DNA from: an uncultured Bacteroidota bacterium | Lineage (GTDB): Bacteria; Bacteroidota; Bacteroidia; Bacteroidales; P3 | Direction: 5' to 3' | DNA: 64,000 nt | Assembly: GCA_902800395.1 (NCBI GenBank) | Contig: CADCEC010000012.1 | Location: forward strand, 46,008-110,007 | Shown here: piece by piece, positions 53,055-61,050 of the stretch | How the letters are laid out: every line of letters starts with the position of its first letter | How positions within the stretch are numbered: position 1 is the stretch's first letter | Notes under the pieces: generated by a model | The model's database searches: none | What the model saw: only the letters and a program-made list of their open reading frames with translations | Told to the model about the DNA's origin: nothing | Program-made: the position numbers and the translations under genes

Positions 53055-53128
53055 AGCACGTTTGTTTTGAGCAAAATGCGAATTACAAGCTGACAATCAG
53101 AGAAATAAACAATAAAAAATTATACACC

Positions 53129-53266
53129 ATGGGTATCAATGCTAACAAAAAAGTGAAGAGAAGAAAGGTTCGCATCAACGGTAACAAGAACTCCACCAAC
53201 AACTGGGGTATCACCGCTGCCGGTTGGAACGCTGTCCACAAAGCCATCATTAACGCTGAGGACTAA
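53129..53266 (+). CDS. 45-aa highly basic small protein
   Basis: Begins M-G-I-N-A-N-K-K-V-K-R-R-K-V-R-I-N-G-N-K-N and ends W-N-A-V-H-K-A-I-I-N-A-E-D. The first half is strongly basic and the second contains a short amphipathic helix with two Trp. It looks like a nucleic-acid- or ribosome-associated mini-protein; I do not recognise the family. It has its own promoter, a leader of about 65 nt and a perfect terminator, so it is expressed independently. Confidence 0.7.
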   Translation: MGINANKKVKRRKVRINGNKNSTNNWGITAAGWNAVHKAIINAED

Positions 53267-53289
53267 TTCCAGAACTCTTCACCACAGTT

Positions 53290-53313
53290 AGGCCGACATG
53301 TCGGCCTTTTTTT
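53290..53313 (+). terminator. Rho-independent terminator after the 45-aa gene
   Basis: The perfect stem aggccgac/gtcggcct with an AT loop and T7. The T-run ends 4 bp before the NUDIX start codon. Confidence 0.93.
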
Positions 53314-53317
53314 GTAT

Positions 53318-53815
53318 ATGAAACAGACAACCCTCTGCTATATCGACAACGGCGACAGCTACCTGATGCTGCACCGCGTGAAGAAAGCCAACGATGCCAG
53401 CCACGGGAAGTGGATTGGCGTGGGTGGCAAATGTGAGGCCGACGAGAGTCCCGACGAATGTATGCTGCGCGAAGTGAAAGAGGAGACGGGGTTGGAGATA
53501 ACACAATGGCACTATCGTGGCATAGTAACTTTTATCTCAGACACTTGGCCAAACGAATACATGCACCTCTTCACCGCCACCTCATGGCGTGGCGAGCCCG
53601 ATATGAGCATCGACGACGAGGGTGAATTATCCTGGATTAAGAAAGCCGACCTTCCCGTGCTCCCGGGTGTCGGCGACCCCTCGATTACCCTCTGGGAAGG
53701 TGATAAAATCTTCCTCCGGCTTCTGCTGAACGAAGCCACCCCCTTCTTCTCCTTGAAGCTCGTCTACGAGAACGACATCATGACCTCCGCCCGCCTCAAC
53801 GGCCAGCCGATGTAG
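53318..53815 (+). CDS. NUDIX hydrolase (8-oxo-dGTP diphosphatase-like)
   Basis: 165 aa from M-K-Q-T-T-L-C-Y. The Nudix box G-x5-E-x7-R-E-V-x-E-E-x-G-L is complete at residues about 37-60, with metal-binding Glu residues present. The G-K-W-I-G-V-G-G-K-C-E and Y-M-H-L-F motifs match the MutT-type subgroup that cleans oxidised nucleotides. It begins 4 bp after the previous terminator's T-run, so expression may depend on read-through or an unseen start within the terminator region. The 3' end overlaps an antisense frame of the DUF6266 gene. Confidence 0.9.
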   Translation: MKQTTLCYIDNGDSYLMLHRVKKANDASHGKWIGVGGKCEADESPDECMLREVKEETGLEITQWHYRGIVTFISDTWPNEYMHLFTATSWRGEPDMSIDDEGELSWIKKADLPVLPGVGDPSITLWEGDKIFLRLLLNEATPFFSLKLVYENDIMTSARLNGQPM

Positions 53816-54487
53816 TTCACCAATATAGATGCTACTCGACATTCTTTCGCCGCTATCTTGCACAAAACCATAAAGATGCACCTCATCTCCGGCCCATGCC
53901 GCTGGCATCTCCACTGCGATGCTATGCATCCTGCGATACACCGGCAGTGACAGCACGGCCTCGCGACGTCTGGCATTCACCACCGCCACATACACCTTGT
54001 CGTTCCCGTTGCACTGCCTATGCTCAGGATTCCTCTCAAAGGGGATGGTGATAGCCAGTGCTCCTCCGCGCACCTCCACGCCACCCTGCATCACACCGAA
54101 GAACGCCACTGGTGCCACGGGGCCCTCGCTAAGCTTAAGATTTTCATAGTCAACCACAAACATCCCTGCCCCTTTCTCTGAAGAAGGCTGAGAGGAGGGC
54201 TCCCACGCCAGGCAGCCGTTGTTAATCTTCTGAAAATAGTTATACTCAGTCATTTGAGCCTTTCTGGACGAATGATAGAAACCCATAAGCAGTATATCGC
54301 GCAAGCGAGCGGCGAGCTTCACCGAAGAGCCGAAACGGTTCCGTTGATGCAACTGCAGCACCGTCTCGGGGTCGTGGAACACTGCCGGTATCGATCTCAC
54401 ACACCATATATCGCGCCAATTATAACCCACCTTGCATCCCACCCTTCCGAGGTACGGACCGTTGATGCCACCTATTTGTTTTGCCAT
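53627..54487 (-). CDS. DUF6266-family protein with antisense C-terminal extension
   Basis: 286 aa. The start M-A-K-Q-I-G-G-I-N-G-P-Y-L-G-R-V-G and Q-M-T-E-Y-N-Y-F-Q-K-I-N match DUF6266, a Bacteroidota family of unknown function, usually about 210-220 aa. The family-like part ends near S-I-Y-I-G-E-L. The remaining about 60 residues are the reverse strand of the NUDIX 3' end and look non-native (Gly/Glu-rich). The original stop was probably lost. Converges on NUDIX with a 189-bp overlap. Confidence 0.78.
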   Translation of the reverse strand: MAKQIGGINGPYLGRVGCKVGYNWRDIWCVRSIPAVFHDPETVLQLHQRNRFGSSVKLAARLRDILLMGFYHSSRKAQMTEYNYFQKINNGCLAWEPSSQPSSEKGAGMFVVDYENLKLSEGPVAPVAFFGVMQGGVEVRGGALAITIPFERNPEHRQCNGNDKVYVAVVNARRREAVLSLPVYRRMHSIAVEMPAAWAGDEVHLYGFVQDSGERMSSSIYIGELHRLAVEAGGGHDVVLVDELQGEEGGGFVQQKPEEDFITFPEGNRGVADTREHGKVGFLNPG

Positions 54488-54760
54488 AGTTATTTCCTTT
54501 TAAAACAGCGAATTAATCTAATTTCGCGAATAAAGTTAATTAGTATGATTAGAAGTTATATTAATCTATTTTTCTTATCATAACGTTATCAACTTTTATT
54601 TATTGTATACTGAATATAAATTTAATATTAAGAGAATAAGAAGAGGAGTAGAACATGATATTAGTAGCAAGTTATTTATCAGATAGTTACATGTCTCATT
54701 TTTCGGCCATATTTTTTGAAAAGATACAAAAAAAGAGCAGAATCTTTTGCGAATGCGGGA

Positions 54761-55330
54761 TTATTCTGAAACAACTTTGTCCCACATGAAGGAGTCGCCA
54801 AAGGCATCACGATAGACGAGCGACTCGTTGTCGACAAAGGTGACGACATACTGCCGCACCATGACGGCGCCGAAAGCCATAGTATACTTGAGGGTCAGAA
54901 AGTTGCTGTCCAGCGTCCAGGTAAAAACCTGAGCCTCGTCGCGCTGGATATCCTCGGAGGTGTCCCAGCGGCGGCCGGTGTTGTCGGCGAAATACTCCTC
55001 GTGCTCGGCGGCACGCAGCCATTCGCCCACCATCAGCGAGGGGCTGTAGATGGTGCGCTGCTTGCGTGCGAAGAGGCGCAAGTTGGTAATTTCGGGCGAC
55101 TCCTGCTGTAGGACATGCACCTTCTTAGACACTACCTCAGCGGTGTCGGCAACCACCTGTGGGATGGTGTCGACCTCCGCGACCACCTGTGTGTCGGCCA
55201 CACTTTCGCTGTCTGTTTCCTGCGACTCAGTACGGCTATGACATCCTGCCAATAGCAGCACGCAACCCAACACCAACCACCTCCCAGCAATCACTATATT
55301 GTTATTTATGGTCAATAACCTATAACCCAT
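54761..55330 (-). CDS. Lipoprotein of unknown function
   Basis: 189 aa. The lipobox L-L-L-A-G-C is near residue 30; a GTG start about 12 codons downstream would give a more usual signal peptide. The mature protein has an acidic, Val/Asp/Thr-rich linker (residues 35-70) and then a beta-rich C-terminal domain (E-A-Q-V-F-T-W-T-L-D-S-N-F-L-T-L-K-Y) resembling small lipocalin-like domains of Bacteroidota. It follows the transglutaminase-like gene by 13 bp. The start region overlaps a micro-repeat. Confidence 0.6.
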   Translation of the reverse strand: MGYRLLTINNNIVIAGRWLVLGCVLLLAGCHSRTESQETDSESVADTQVVAEVDTIPQVVADTAEVVSKKVHVLQQESPEITNLRLFARKQRTIYSPSLMVGEWLRAAEHEEYFADNTGRRWDTSEDIQRDEAQVFTWTLDSNFLTLKYTMAFGAVMVRQYVVTFVDNESLVYRDAFGDSFMWDKVVSE

Positions 55331-55345
55331 AACCTATAACCCCTC
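55313..55345. repeat. aacctataaccc tandem micro-repeat
   Basis: Units aacctataaccc and ataacc repeat across the boundary between two genes and include the ATG of the lipoprotein gene. Confidence 0.75.
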
Positions 55346-56837
55346 ATAGTTTCACCAGTTTCGCGCTGACCCCTTTGAACTGCGGCATCGTCTCGCCAAC
55401 GGGTGCTCCGATATAGGTGGGGTCGCACACCGTGTAACGGCGGCCGTCGACGGTAAAGTAGTCGCCGTCCACGGCCTCGGGAAAGGCTACCGCAGTCCCC
55501 AGGTGGCCGGGCCAGTTCACAAGCACTACGTCGAGACCCAGCAGGTCGCGCACCAGGATGCTGTAGAAGATGGAGCGGTCCTCACAGTCGTTCTTGGGGT
55601 AGAAAATGCTCTCGTCGGCGAAGAGGGGGCGCTCGTAGCCGAATTGTTCCTGGTCGGTGGCGTAGTCGAAGGCCGTCTGCACGAAGTCGAGCAGCATCCC
55701 GGCGGCTTTCTTCTTGCTCTTGCCTTCTATCTGGCTGCGGAGGGCGGGATAGAGCACGGCCTTCACACCGTCACTGAGGCCCGCCAGCGCGTAGTATTCC
55801 CAGGCGTCGCTCAACGGGTAGTCGCCCAGATAGTCTATCAGGCTCTGTGCCACCTCCACGGTGGCCTTCATGGTGCCGAATTGCTCGGCCTGCAGCGTGC
55901 GACGCTTCTTCTGCGTGCCGCCGAGGTCGGGCAACTGCCCCATCAGTATGTTGGCCGTCTGCTCGCGGGGGAAGGCCACATTGCAGACATATATGCCGTC
56001 CTTCCCCTTCGGAGCAAGCATATAGTACTTCGTACCATCGAGAGTGATAAAGGAGTAGTTATATAGAATCCTGTTGAAAGGCATCAGCAGCACCAGGTGG
56101 TTGTCACGCCGTGCGATGCGGACGTTGTAGCCCGACTGCGCCAGAAGGTACATCTGCAGTAAGGTGGCTTCGTTGCTGCCCTTGCCCAGCAGGCGTTCGC
56201 TCATGCTACCCAGCAGGCGCAGGTAGCCCCAGTCGGAGAGGTGCAGCGCTTCGCGCTGCGCTATGCAGTCGTGCAGCAGGCCGTCGTACTTCTTCTGTGA
56301 CAGCTGCTTCCATGCCGCGGCGATGCTCTTCTCCTCCAGCGACGGGAGCTTGAAGCGCAGCCCGTCGACGGCGGTATGTACGTCGCAGGTGGCGCCGTAA
56401 AAGGCGAACTGCATCGTCGGTGCCGCGGGCTCTGCCTCGGGGATGGCGGGCAGCGGCACAGGGTCGAGCTTGGCCGGCGGCGTCACTTCGCTCTGCGGCA
56501 GGGGGGTGGTGGTAGGGATCTTGTCCACCGGTGGTTTCGGAGGTTTGGGAGGTTCCGGCTCTTTGGGTTTGGGGATAGCAGTCTGCACGCCCATCTGCGC
56601 CCATGCCTGCTGTACCGCGGCGGCATACTCCTCGTTGGCCTTCTGGCGGAACGCCGCGAACTCCTCCTCAGCCTTGCGCCGTTCTTCGTTGTACTGCTGC
56701 TGCATCTGTCCTCGCTGCCGTTCATACTGCTCGCGCATCTGCTGCTGCCGTTTCCTGAAAGTTTCGGGGTCCACCTGCGCCGTGGCCGTTGCGGCCAGCA
56801 GCAAGGTCATTAGGAATAGTGCCGATTGTTTCATCAT
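55344..56837 (-). CDS. Exported transglutaminase-like protein with coiled coil
   Basis: About 497 aa from M-M-K-Q-S-A-L-F (56837); the upstream TTG at 56852 lies in a repeat and is less likely. Signal peptide, then a Gln/Glu/Arg coiled coil (about 25-80), a Pro-rich linker with repeated P-K-P-P and P-P-V-D (about 95-145), and a C-terminal transglutaminase-like domain with N-D-C-E-D-R-S (catalytic Cys), W-P-G-H-L-G-T-A-V (His) and C-D-P-T-Y-I-G (Asp). Probably a periplasmic or surface protease or crosslinker. Upstream are four copies of a 32-bp periodic motif. Confidence 0.8.
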   Translation of the reverse strand: MMKQSALFLMTLLLAATATAQVDPETFRKRQQQMREQYERQRGQMQQQYNEERRKAEEEFAAFRQKANEEYAAAVQQAWAQMGVQTAIPKPKEPEPPKPPKPPVDKIPTTTPLPQSEVTPPAKLDPVPLPAIPEAEPAAPTMQFAFYGATCDVHTAVDGLRFKLPSLEEKSIAAAWKQLSQKKYDGLLHDCIAQREALHLSDWGYLRLLGSMSERLLGKGSNEATLLQMYLLAQSGYNVRIARRDNHLVLLMPFNRILYNYSFITLDGTKYYMLAPKGKDGIYVCNVAFPREQTANILMGQLPDLGGTQKKRRTLQAEQFGTMKATVEVAQSLIDYLGDYPLSDAWEYYALAGLSDGVKAVLYPALRSQIEGKSKKKAAGMLLDFVQTAFDYATDQEQFGYERPLFADESIFYPKNDCEDRSIFYSILVRDLLGLDVVLVNWPGHLGTAVAFPEAVDGDYFTVDGRRYTVCDPTYIGAPVGETMPQFKGVSAKLVKL

Positions 56838-57240
56838 TACAACTTTTTTCAATTTTAAAAGCCTTTTTTCACAACTTTTTCCATTTTTATCGACCGCTTT
56901 TTACAACTTTTTCCATTTTTTTAGCTCAATATTCACAACTTTTTCCTTTCAGGCGGTTTTCCATAGAGGGAATCAACTAAGCGGGTTATTACTAACAAAA
57001 CACTTACTTTTTTCGATCCCTTTCTATTGTACACTACCAATCTCATTTTCTTTCAGGCGTTTCTCGATAAGAGAGAAGAGACATCTTTTTTACCCGACGG
57101 AGTCGTCGCCGCTGCATAAACTGCAACGGCTACCAACACCGACGGACGGGCGGTCTACAACCGTTCCTCTTCGTTTGAGGCCTCTCCCCAAACCCGACAT
57201 GAATGTGTTTACTACGACGAAATCCATCTATCATACTAAG
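56838..57240. other. Intergenic region between transglutaminase-like gene and paralogue A
   Basis: No convincing gene. The left half has four copies of caacttttt spaced exactly 32 bp. The right half (57000-57240) shows no coding signal, promoter box or template-repeat-like sequence that I can see; its last 37 bp form the left arm of an inverted repeat. Confidence 0.6.
56840..56965. repeat. Four 32-bp-spaced copies of caactttttcca
   Basis: Copies begin at 56840, 56872, 56904 and 56936; spacing is exactly 32 bp each time. The shared core is 11-17 bp and the intervening bases differ. It lies directly upstream of the transglutaminase-like start. Confidence 0.85.
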
Positions 57241-57243
57241 CTA
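57204..57243. repeat. Left arm of a 40-bp inverted repeat flanking paralogue A
   Basis: The reverse complement of this segment matches 58653-58692 at about 32 of 40 positions (19 of the first 20). It begins at paralogue A's stop codon. Confidence 0.8.
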
Positions 57244-58460
57244 ATGGAGCACAACACGGAACCCGATGCTGTTGTCGCGGCTGCCAGGAGAGGAGTTGAA
57301 CCGATACGCAACGCGGCAGATTCCCGCGCTGTTGTACCAGCCACCACCGCGCAGAACGCGGTCAGAGCCTGTGCTGGCACCCTTTGGGTTGTTATTGTCG
57401 TACTGCAGGTACTGGCTGCCGTACCAGTCCTCGCACCACTCGTCGAGCCGTTGCTGTTGCCACGGTACCACGCCACGTCGTCGATGCTCCAGCCGCCGGC
57501 GTATTTTGTCCCCTCGTTTTTCTTTCCCCCGCGGGCAGCATACTCCCATTCGGCCTCGGTGGGAAGGCTGTAATTGCGGCCCGTCTGACGGCTCAGGCGG
57601 GCGCAGAACTCCTTGGCCTCTTCCCAACTCACATAGTACATCGGGTAATCGGGGCCCTCACCATATAAATAATATCTTGTACTGACTCTGTCTCTTTGCT
57701 GGCGGACCGATGTGCCCATCACCTTCTCCCATTGGCTCTGCGTCACCTCGAGCATGCCGATATAAAACGAGCCCACGGTGGTCATGCGGTTGGGCGACTC
57801 GTCGCTTTCGCACTCGCCACCTTGGTCGCTGGTACAACCCATGGTGAAGGTGCCACCCTCGACATAGACCATCTTCATATTGATGCCGAAAGCCGTCTCT
57901 GTAAAGTCCTGCCCACGCTGAGCTGTGACATTGCCTCCTGATGGGGGAAATGGGGTGTAGGAGTTGCCCCCACCGGAACCTCCGACATAACCAATCAGTT
58001 CCTGCGCCAGATCCTGGCACAGTTGGAACAAGTTTGCGTATGTTCCGTCCTTCAACATTCCATACTGCGTTGCAGGATTGGAAATTTCACCTGTTTCCAC
58101 CTCAATCAGATATGCTTCCAAATAGAACTGTGTGTTGCTTTTGGTAAGAGTGGATACACAAATATAGTCGGCACCCGACATCTCTCCCAGTTTCTTTCTT
58201 TGTGCATCAGATACCATACCTGATTTCTGGAATCCATGTTCTTTCATCAACTGGTCAATATCTGTGCGCGTAAAAGCCTGGAATCCTGCTTGGTTACTTA
58301 CCGCCTTGCGCAGCTCTCCTCGCACCATATTCATTTCTATACCTTTAACCTGAACGCTCTTGTCCCCATTGAGGGTTTCAAGCAAGGCAATCTTCTTCGG
58401 CTGCGACATGACAATAAACGGGAGCAACAGCGCAGCAGCAAAAAATAGTAATCTTCTCAT
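57241..58460 (-). pseudogene. Paralogue A: CsgG-like + FGE-sulfatase protein with DGR-like variable region, frameshifted
   Basis: Start M-R-R-L-L-F-F-A-A. A signal peptide, then a CsgG/LpoB-like domain (about 20-150; Q-P-K-K-I-A-L-L-E-T-L, H-G-F-Q-K-S-G-M-V, G-A-D-Y-I-C, V-E-T-G-E-I). An FGE-sulfatase domain follows from about 200 (V-E-G-G-T-F-T-M-G-C-T, W-E-E-A-K-E-F-C, L-P-T-E-A-E-W-E-Y-A-A-R). After D-D-V-A-W-Y-R-G-N-S the frame breaks at 57441/57442: the usual H-P-V-G to Y-D-M-S-G-N-V segment is missing. A second frame resumes at E-W-C-E-D-W-Y-G and ends G-F-R-V-V-L-H. Without repair the product lacks its variable tip. FGE-fold tips of this kind are common DGR targets. Confidence 0.8.
57253..57342 (-). 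other. DGR-like variable region of paralogue A
   Basis: About 30 codons. Residues that differ from paralogue B are all encoded by NNC/NNT-type codons derivable from AAC or AAT by adenine change (TAC, AGC, ATC, TTC, TCC, GAC). Invariant codons (TGG, GCG, TGC CGC GTT GCG, CGG, CCT GGC, GGG TTC CGT) lack template adenines. Confidence 0.8.
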
Positions 58461-58652
58461 ATCATAATTTTTCTGTATTGTCTTATCATTTATGGAGTAC
58501 ATACCTCCAGGAAGCCTATAGTTCCATCATATTACCATATACTCAACTCTTCTTCATCTAATACTCGACACATTGCGGCTTAAATTCTCCAATCGCCCCC
58601 TCGAACACTCAGTTTCGCGGCATGCTTCGCTGCATTATAATAAACCGAGCCA

Positions 58653-58692
58653 TAGCTTAGTATGATGGATGGGTTACATCGTAGTGAAACTA
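58653..58692. repeat. Right arm of the 40-bp inverted repeat
   Basis: Matches 57204-57243 in inverted orientation. It ends at paralogue B's stop codon. Confidence 0.8.
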
Positions 58693-59825
58693 ATGGAGCA
58701 CAATACGGAACCCGTTGTAGTTGTAGCGGCTGCCAGGACTGTTGTAGCTCCGACGCGCAACGCGGCAGCTCCCCGCGTTGTCGCCCCAGCTACCACCGCG
58801 CAGAACGCGGTCAGAGCCTGTGCTGGCACCCTTTGGGTTGTTATTGTCGTACTGCAGGTACTGGCTGCCGTACCAGTCCTCGCACCACTCGCGTATTTTG
58901 TCCCCTCGTTTTTCTTTCCCCCGCGGGCGGCATACTCCCACTCGGCCTCGGTGGGCAGGCTGTAGTTGCGACCTGTCTGACGGCTCAAGCGGGCACAGAA
59001 CTCCTTGGCTTCCTCCCAGCTCACATAATACATCGGGTAGTCGGAGCCTGCACCTTTTATGGGCCACTCCGAGTTTGCCTTATTGCGCTGCTGGTAGATG
59101 GAAGTCCCCATCACCTTCTCCCACTGGCTCTGCGTCACCTCAAGCATCCCGATATAGAACGAGCCTACGGTGGTCATGCGGTTGGGTGACTCATCACTAT
59201 CGCATTCGTTGCCTTGGTCACCGGTGCAACCCATGGTGAACGTGCCACCCTCAACATACACCATCCGCATGTTGATGCCAAAGGCCGTCTCGGTGAAGTC
59301 CTGACCTCGCTGGGTATTGACACCCGACGGAGGACGCGTTGCGTACCCTCCGCCATTGGTCGATCCTAACAAATCCGCCACCAACGACATACATGCTTTA
59401 TCCATTTCGTCGTCAGTAGTGGCCTTATAAGGTTTCGTGGAGTTTTCAATGCGTCCGCTTTCGATATTGATTATCTTGGCTGCAATCTTGTAGACTCCGC
59501 TGGAGCTACGTACTGCTTCTGCCACCAATATGGAACTGGCACCTGTAAGTCTGCCGATTTCCTTGATGTCATCGTCGCTGACCATACCGGTTCGCTGGAA
59601 GTTCTGTTCCTTGTTGATTTGCGCCATATCCACTCGGTCGTATCCCTCATATCCCAGTGTTTTGTTCACGGCATCAGTGATATATGCCCTGATTTGAAAT
59701 TCCATGTCATAGTCGACCATGTCCATTTTGTCGACAGTCTCCAATATGGCCACCATCTTGATTTTCTGCGCCATAGATAGCAGCGGAAGTGCCAGCATGG
59801 CGACAATCATCAGAATTCTCTTCAT
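58690..59825 (-). pseudogene. Paralogue B: CsgG-like + FGE-sulfatase protein with DGR-like variable region, frameshifted
   Basis: Start M-K-R-I-L-M-I-V-A. Same architecture as A: a CsgG-like domain with N-F-Q-R-T-G-M-V and G-A-S-S-I-L, then an FGE domain with V-E-G-G-T-F-T-M-G-C-T-G and L-P-T-E-A-E-W-E-Y. The deletion is larger: after K-N-E-G-T-K-Y-A the sequence jumps at 58890/58891 to E-W-C-E-D-W-Y-G, losing about 45 family residues and shifting frame. The 201 bp from that point to the stop equal paralogue A's except at adenine-type codons; upstream of the junction region the two genes differ by scattered silent changes. It follows paralogue C by 10 bp. Confidence 0.8.
58702..58791 (-). other. 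DGR-like variable region of paralogue B
   Basis: Same 90-bp layout as in A. B carries AGC, GGC, GAC, AAC, AGC, CGT, AGC, TAC, AAC where A carries other NNC/NNT codons. About 15 codon differences in all, none at non-adenine sites. Confidence 0.8.
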
Positions 59826-59835
59826 CTTTCAGTAA

Positions 59836-61038
59836 CTATTTTTCAGATTCGTATATTTGCTTCACCTCGTCTGATGACAGTATATATCTGTCATATATTC
59901 GGACATTGTCGAGTTTCATGGCGGGACCGCCGGCACCGAAATAGAGTTTGGTGCTCCCTTCAAAGTAGCTGTGCCCGTCATAATTGGCATTACCCTGATC
60001 CACCAGACTTCCGTCTATATATAGTTTAGAATCGCCTTTATTCACTGACAGTACAAAATGGTGCCATCCGGAGGCGATGTAACTGGAGGCGGAACAGCTA
60101 AAGTTGTATTTGCACTCGTGATAGCCGTTGGTGCTGTAAATCTTGAACGAGAATGTCTTGTTATCCACTGCGAAGTTTACAAAATGATAGGTATCCTTGA
60201 ACATCTTCATCAGGTTGCCCGAACTGAAATCCTTTGCCCAGAACGAGACGGTGAAGATATCCGTGTTGAAGAGTTGCGGCGAGAAGAAATAACGGTCTTT
60301 GTTCCCGGGTCCTTTCAGTTGCAAGGCCTTACCGTACCCATTGGAAGTCTCGTTAATGTATTTCACATCACCCATGATGTTACCGCCCATGTCGTTTCCT
60401 GTAATGTCCTTGCAGGTCCCATCGTCGAACGTCCAATAGGCAGAGAGGCCGCCTCTCGCGGCAATATTCTTGTTCGGCTGCGGCAGTCCGACATTGCGAC
60501 CCGCGATGTAGGCCTCGGCATTGTCGTTGCCGGATGCCGGGGTTGATGGTGGCGGGGTGGTCATTTGTGGCAGGCTGCCGCCATGCAGCAGCTTGTATGC
60601 AAGGCTCTTGCAGCCGGCCTGCACGGCCACCGGGTTGTAGTCCATCAGTTCGTTGTCGGACATGTCGTATTGTCCGGTCTCCACATTGAGCACCTTGGCC
60701 GTGACAAACAGCTGCCTGCCGTCGAGCAGCACGGCCTCCGAAGCCAGCACGTAGTCCACCCCCGCCATCTTGCCCAGTTGACGAATTTCCTCGTCGTTCA
60801 CCATACCCGAACGCTGGAAGTTGTGTTCTTTCAGCAGCGTGGCAACCTGTGCGCGGTTGTAGGCCATATACTCCTTGTTGTTGATAATGCCAGTCTCAAG
60901 GTTGCTGCTAACCATGGTCAGGTAACCATTGGCGACGGAACCATCAGCGGAACGAGTCTCAAGGATGGCAATCTTCTTCTGCGCAGAAGCAGAAAAAGAG
61001 GCCGCCAGTAAAAACAATATGATAAAGATACGCCTCAT
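59836..61038 (-). CDS. Paralogue C: CsgG-like + LamG-like protein
   Basis: 400 aa with a signal peptide. The CsgG-like domain (about 20-150) has K-K-I-A-I-L-E-T-R, N-F-Q-R-S-G-M-V, G-V-D-Y-V-L-A and V-E-T-G-Q. After a Pro/Ser linker, the C-terminal about 200 residues form a LamG/concanavalin-like jelly roll (Y-W-T-F-D-D-G, F-T-V-S-F-W-A-K-D, G-W-H-H-F-V-L-S-V, L-Y-I-D-G-S-L-V, L-D-N-V-R-I-Y-D-R). LamG-3 domains bind glycans or proteins. The frame is intact. The end D-E-V-K-Q-I-Y-E-S-E-K is shared with D. It lies 12 bp after paralogue D's stop. Confidence 0.85.
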   Translation of the reverse strand: MRRIFIILFLLAASFSASAQKKIAILETRSADGSVANGYLTMVSSNLETGIINNKEYMAYNRAQVATLLKEHNFQRSGMVNDEEIRQLGKMAGVDYVLASEAVLLDGRQLFVTAKVLNVETGQYDMSDNELMDYNPVAVQAGCKSLAYKLLHGGSLPQMTTPPPSTPASGNDNAEAYIAGRNVGLPQPNKNIAARGGLSAYWTFDDGTCKDITGNDMGGNIMGDVKYINETSNGYGKALQLKGPGNKDRYFFSPQLFNTDIFTVSFWAKDFSSGNLMKMFKDTYHFVNFAVDNKTFSFKIYSTNGYHECKYNFSCSASSYIASGWHHFVLSVNKGDSKLYIDGSLVDQGNANYDGHSYFEGSTKLYFGAGGPAMKLDNVRIYDRYILSSDEVKQIYESEK

Positions 61039-61050
61039 GGCAAATAGTGT

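Noticed and set aside
56840-56965. CRISPR array
   Set aside because: The 32-bp period first suggested a CRISPR, but the repeated core is only 11-17 bp, it is AT-rich without dyad symmetry, and there are no cas genes.
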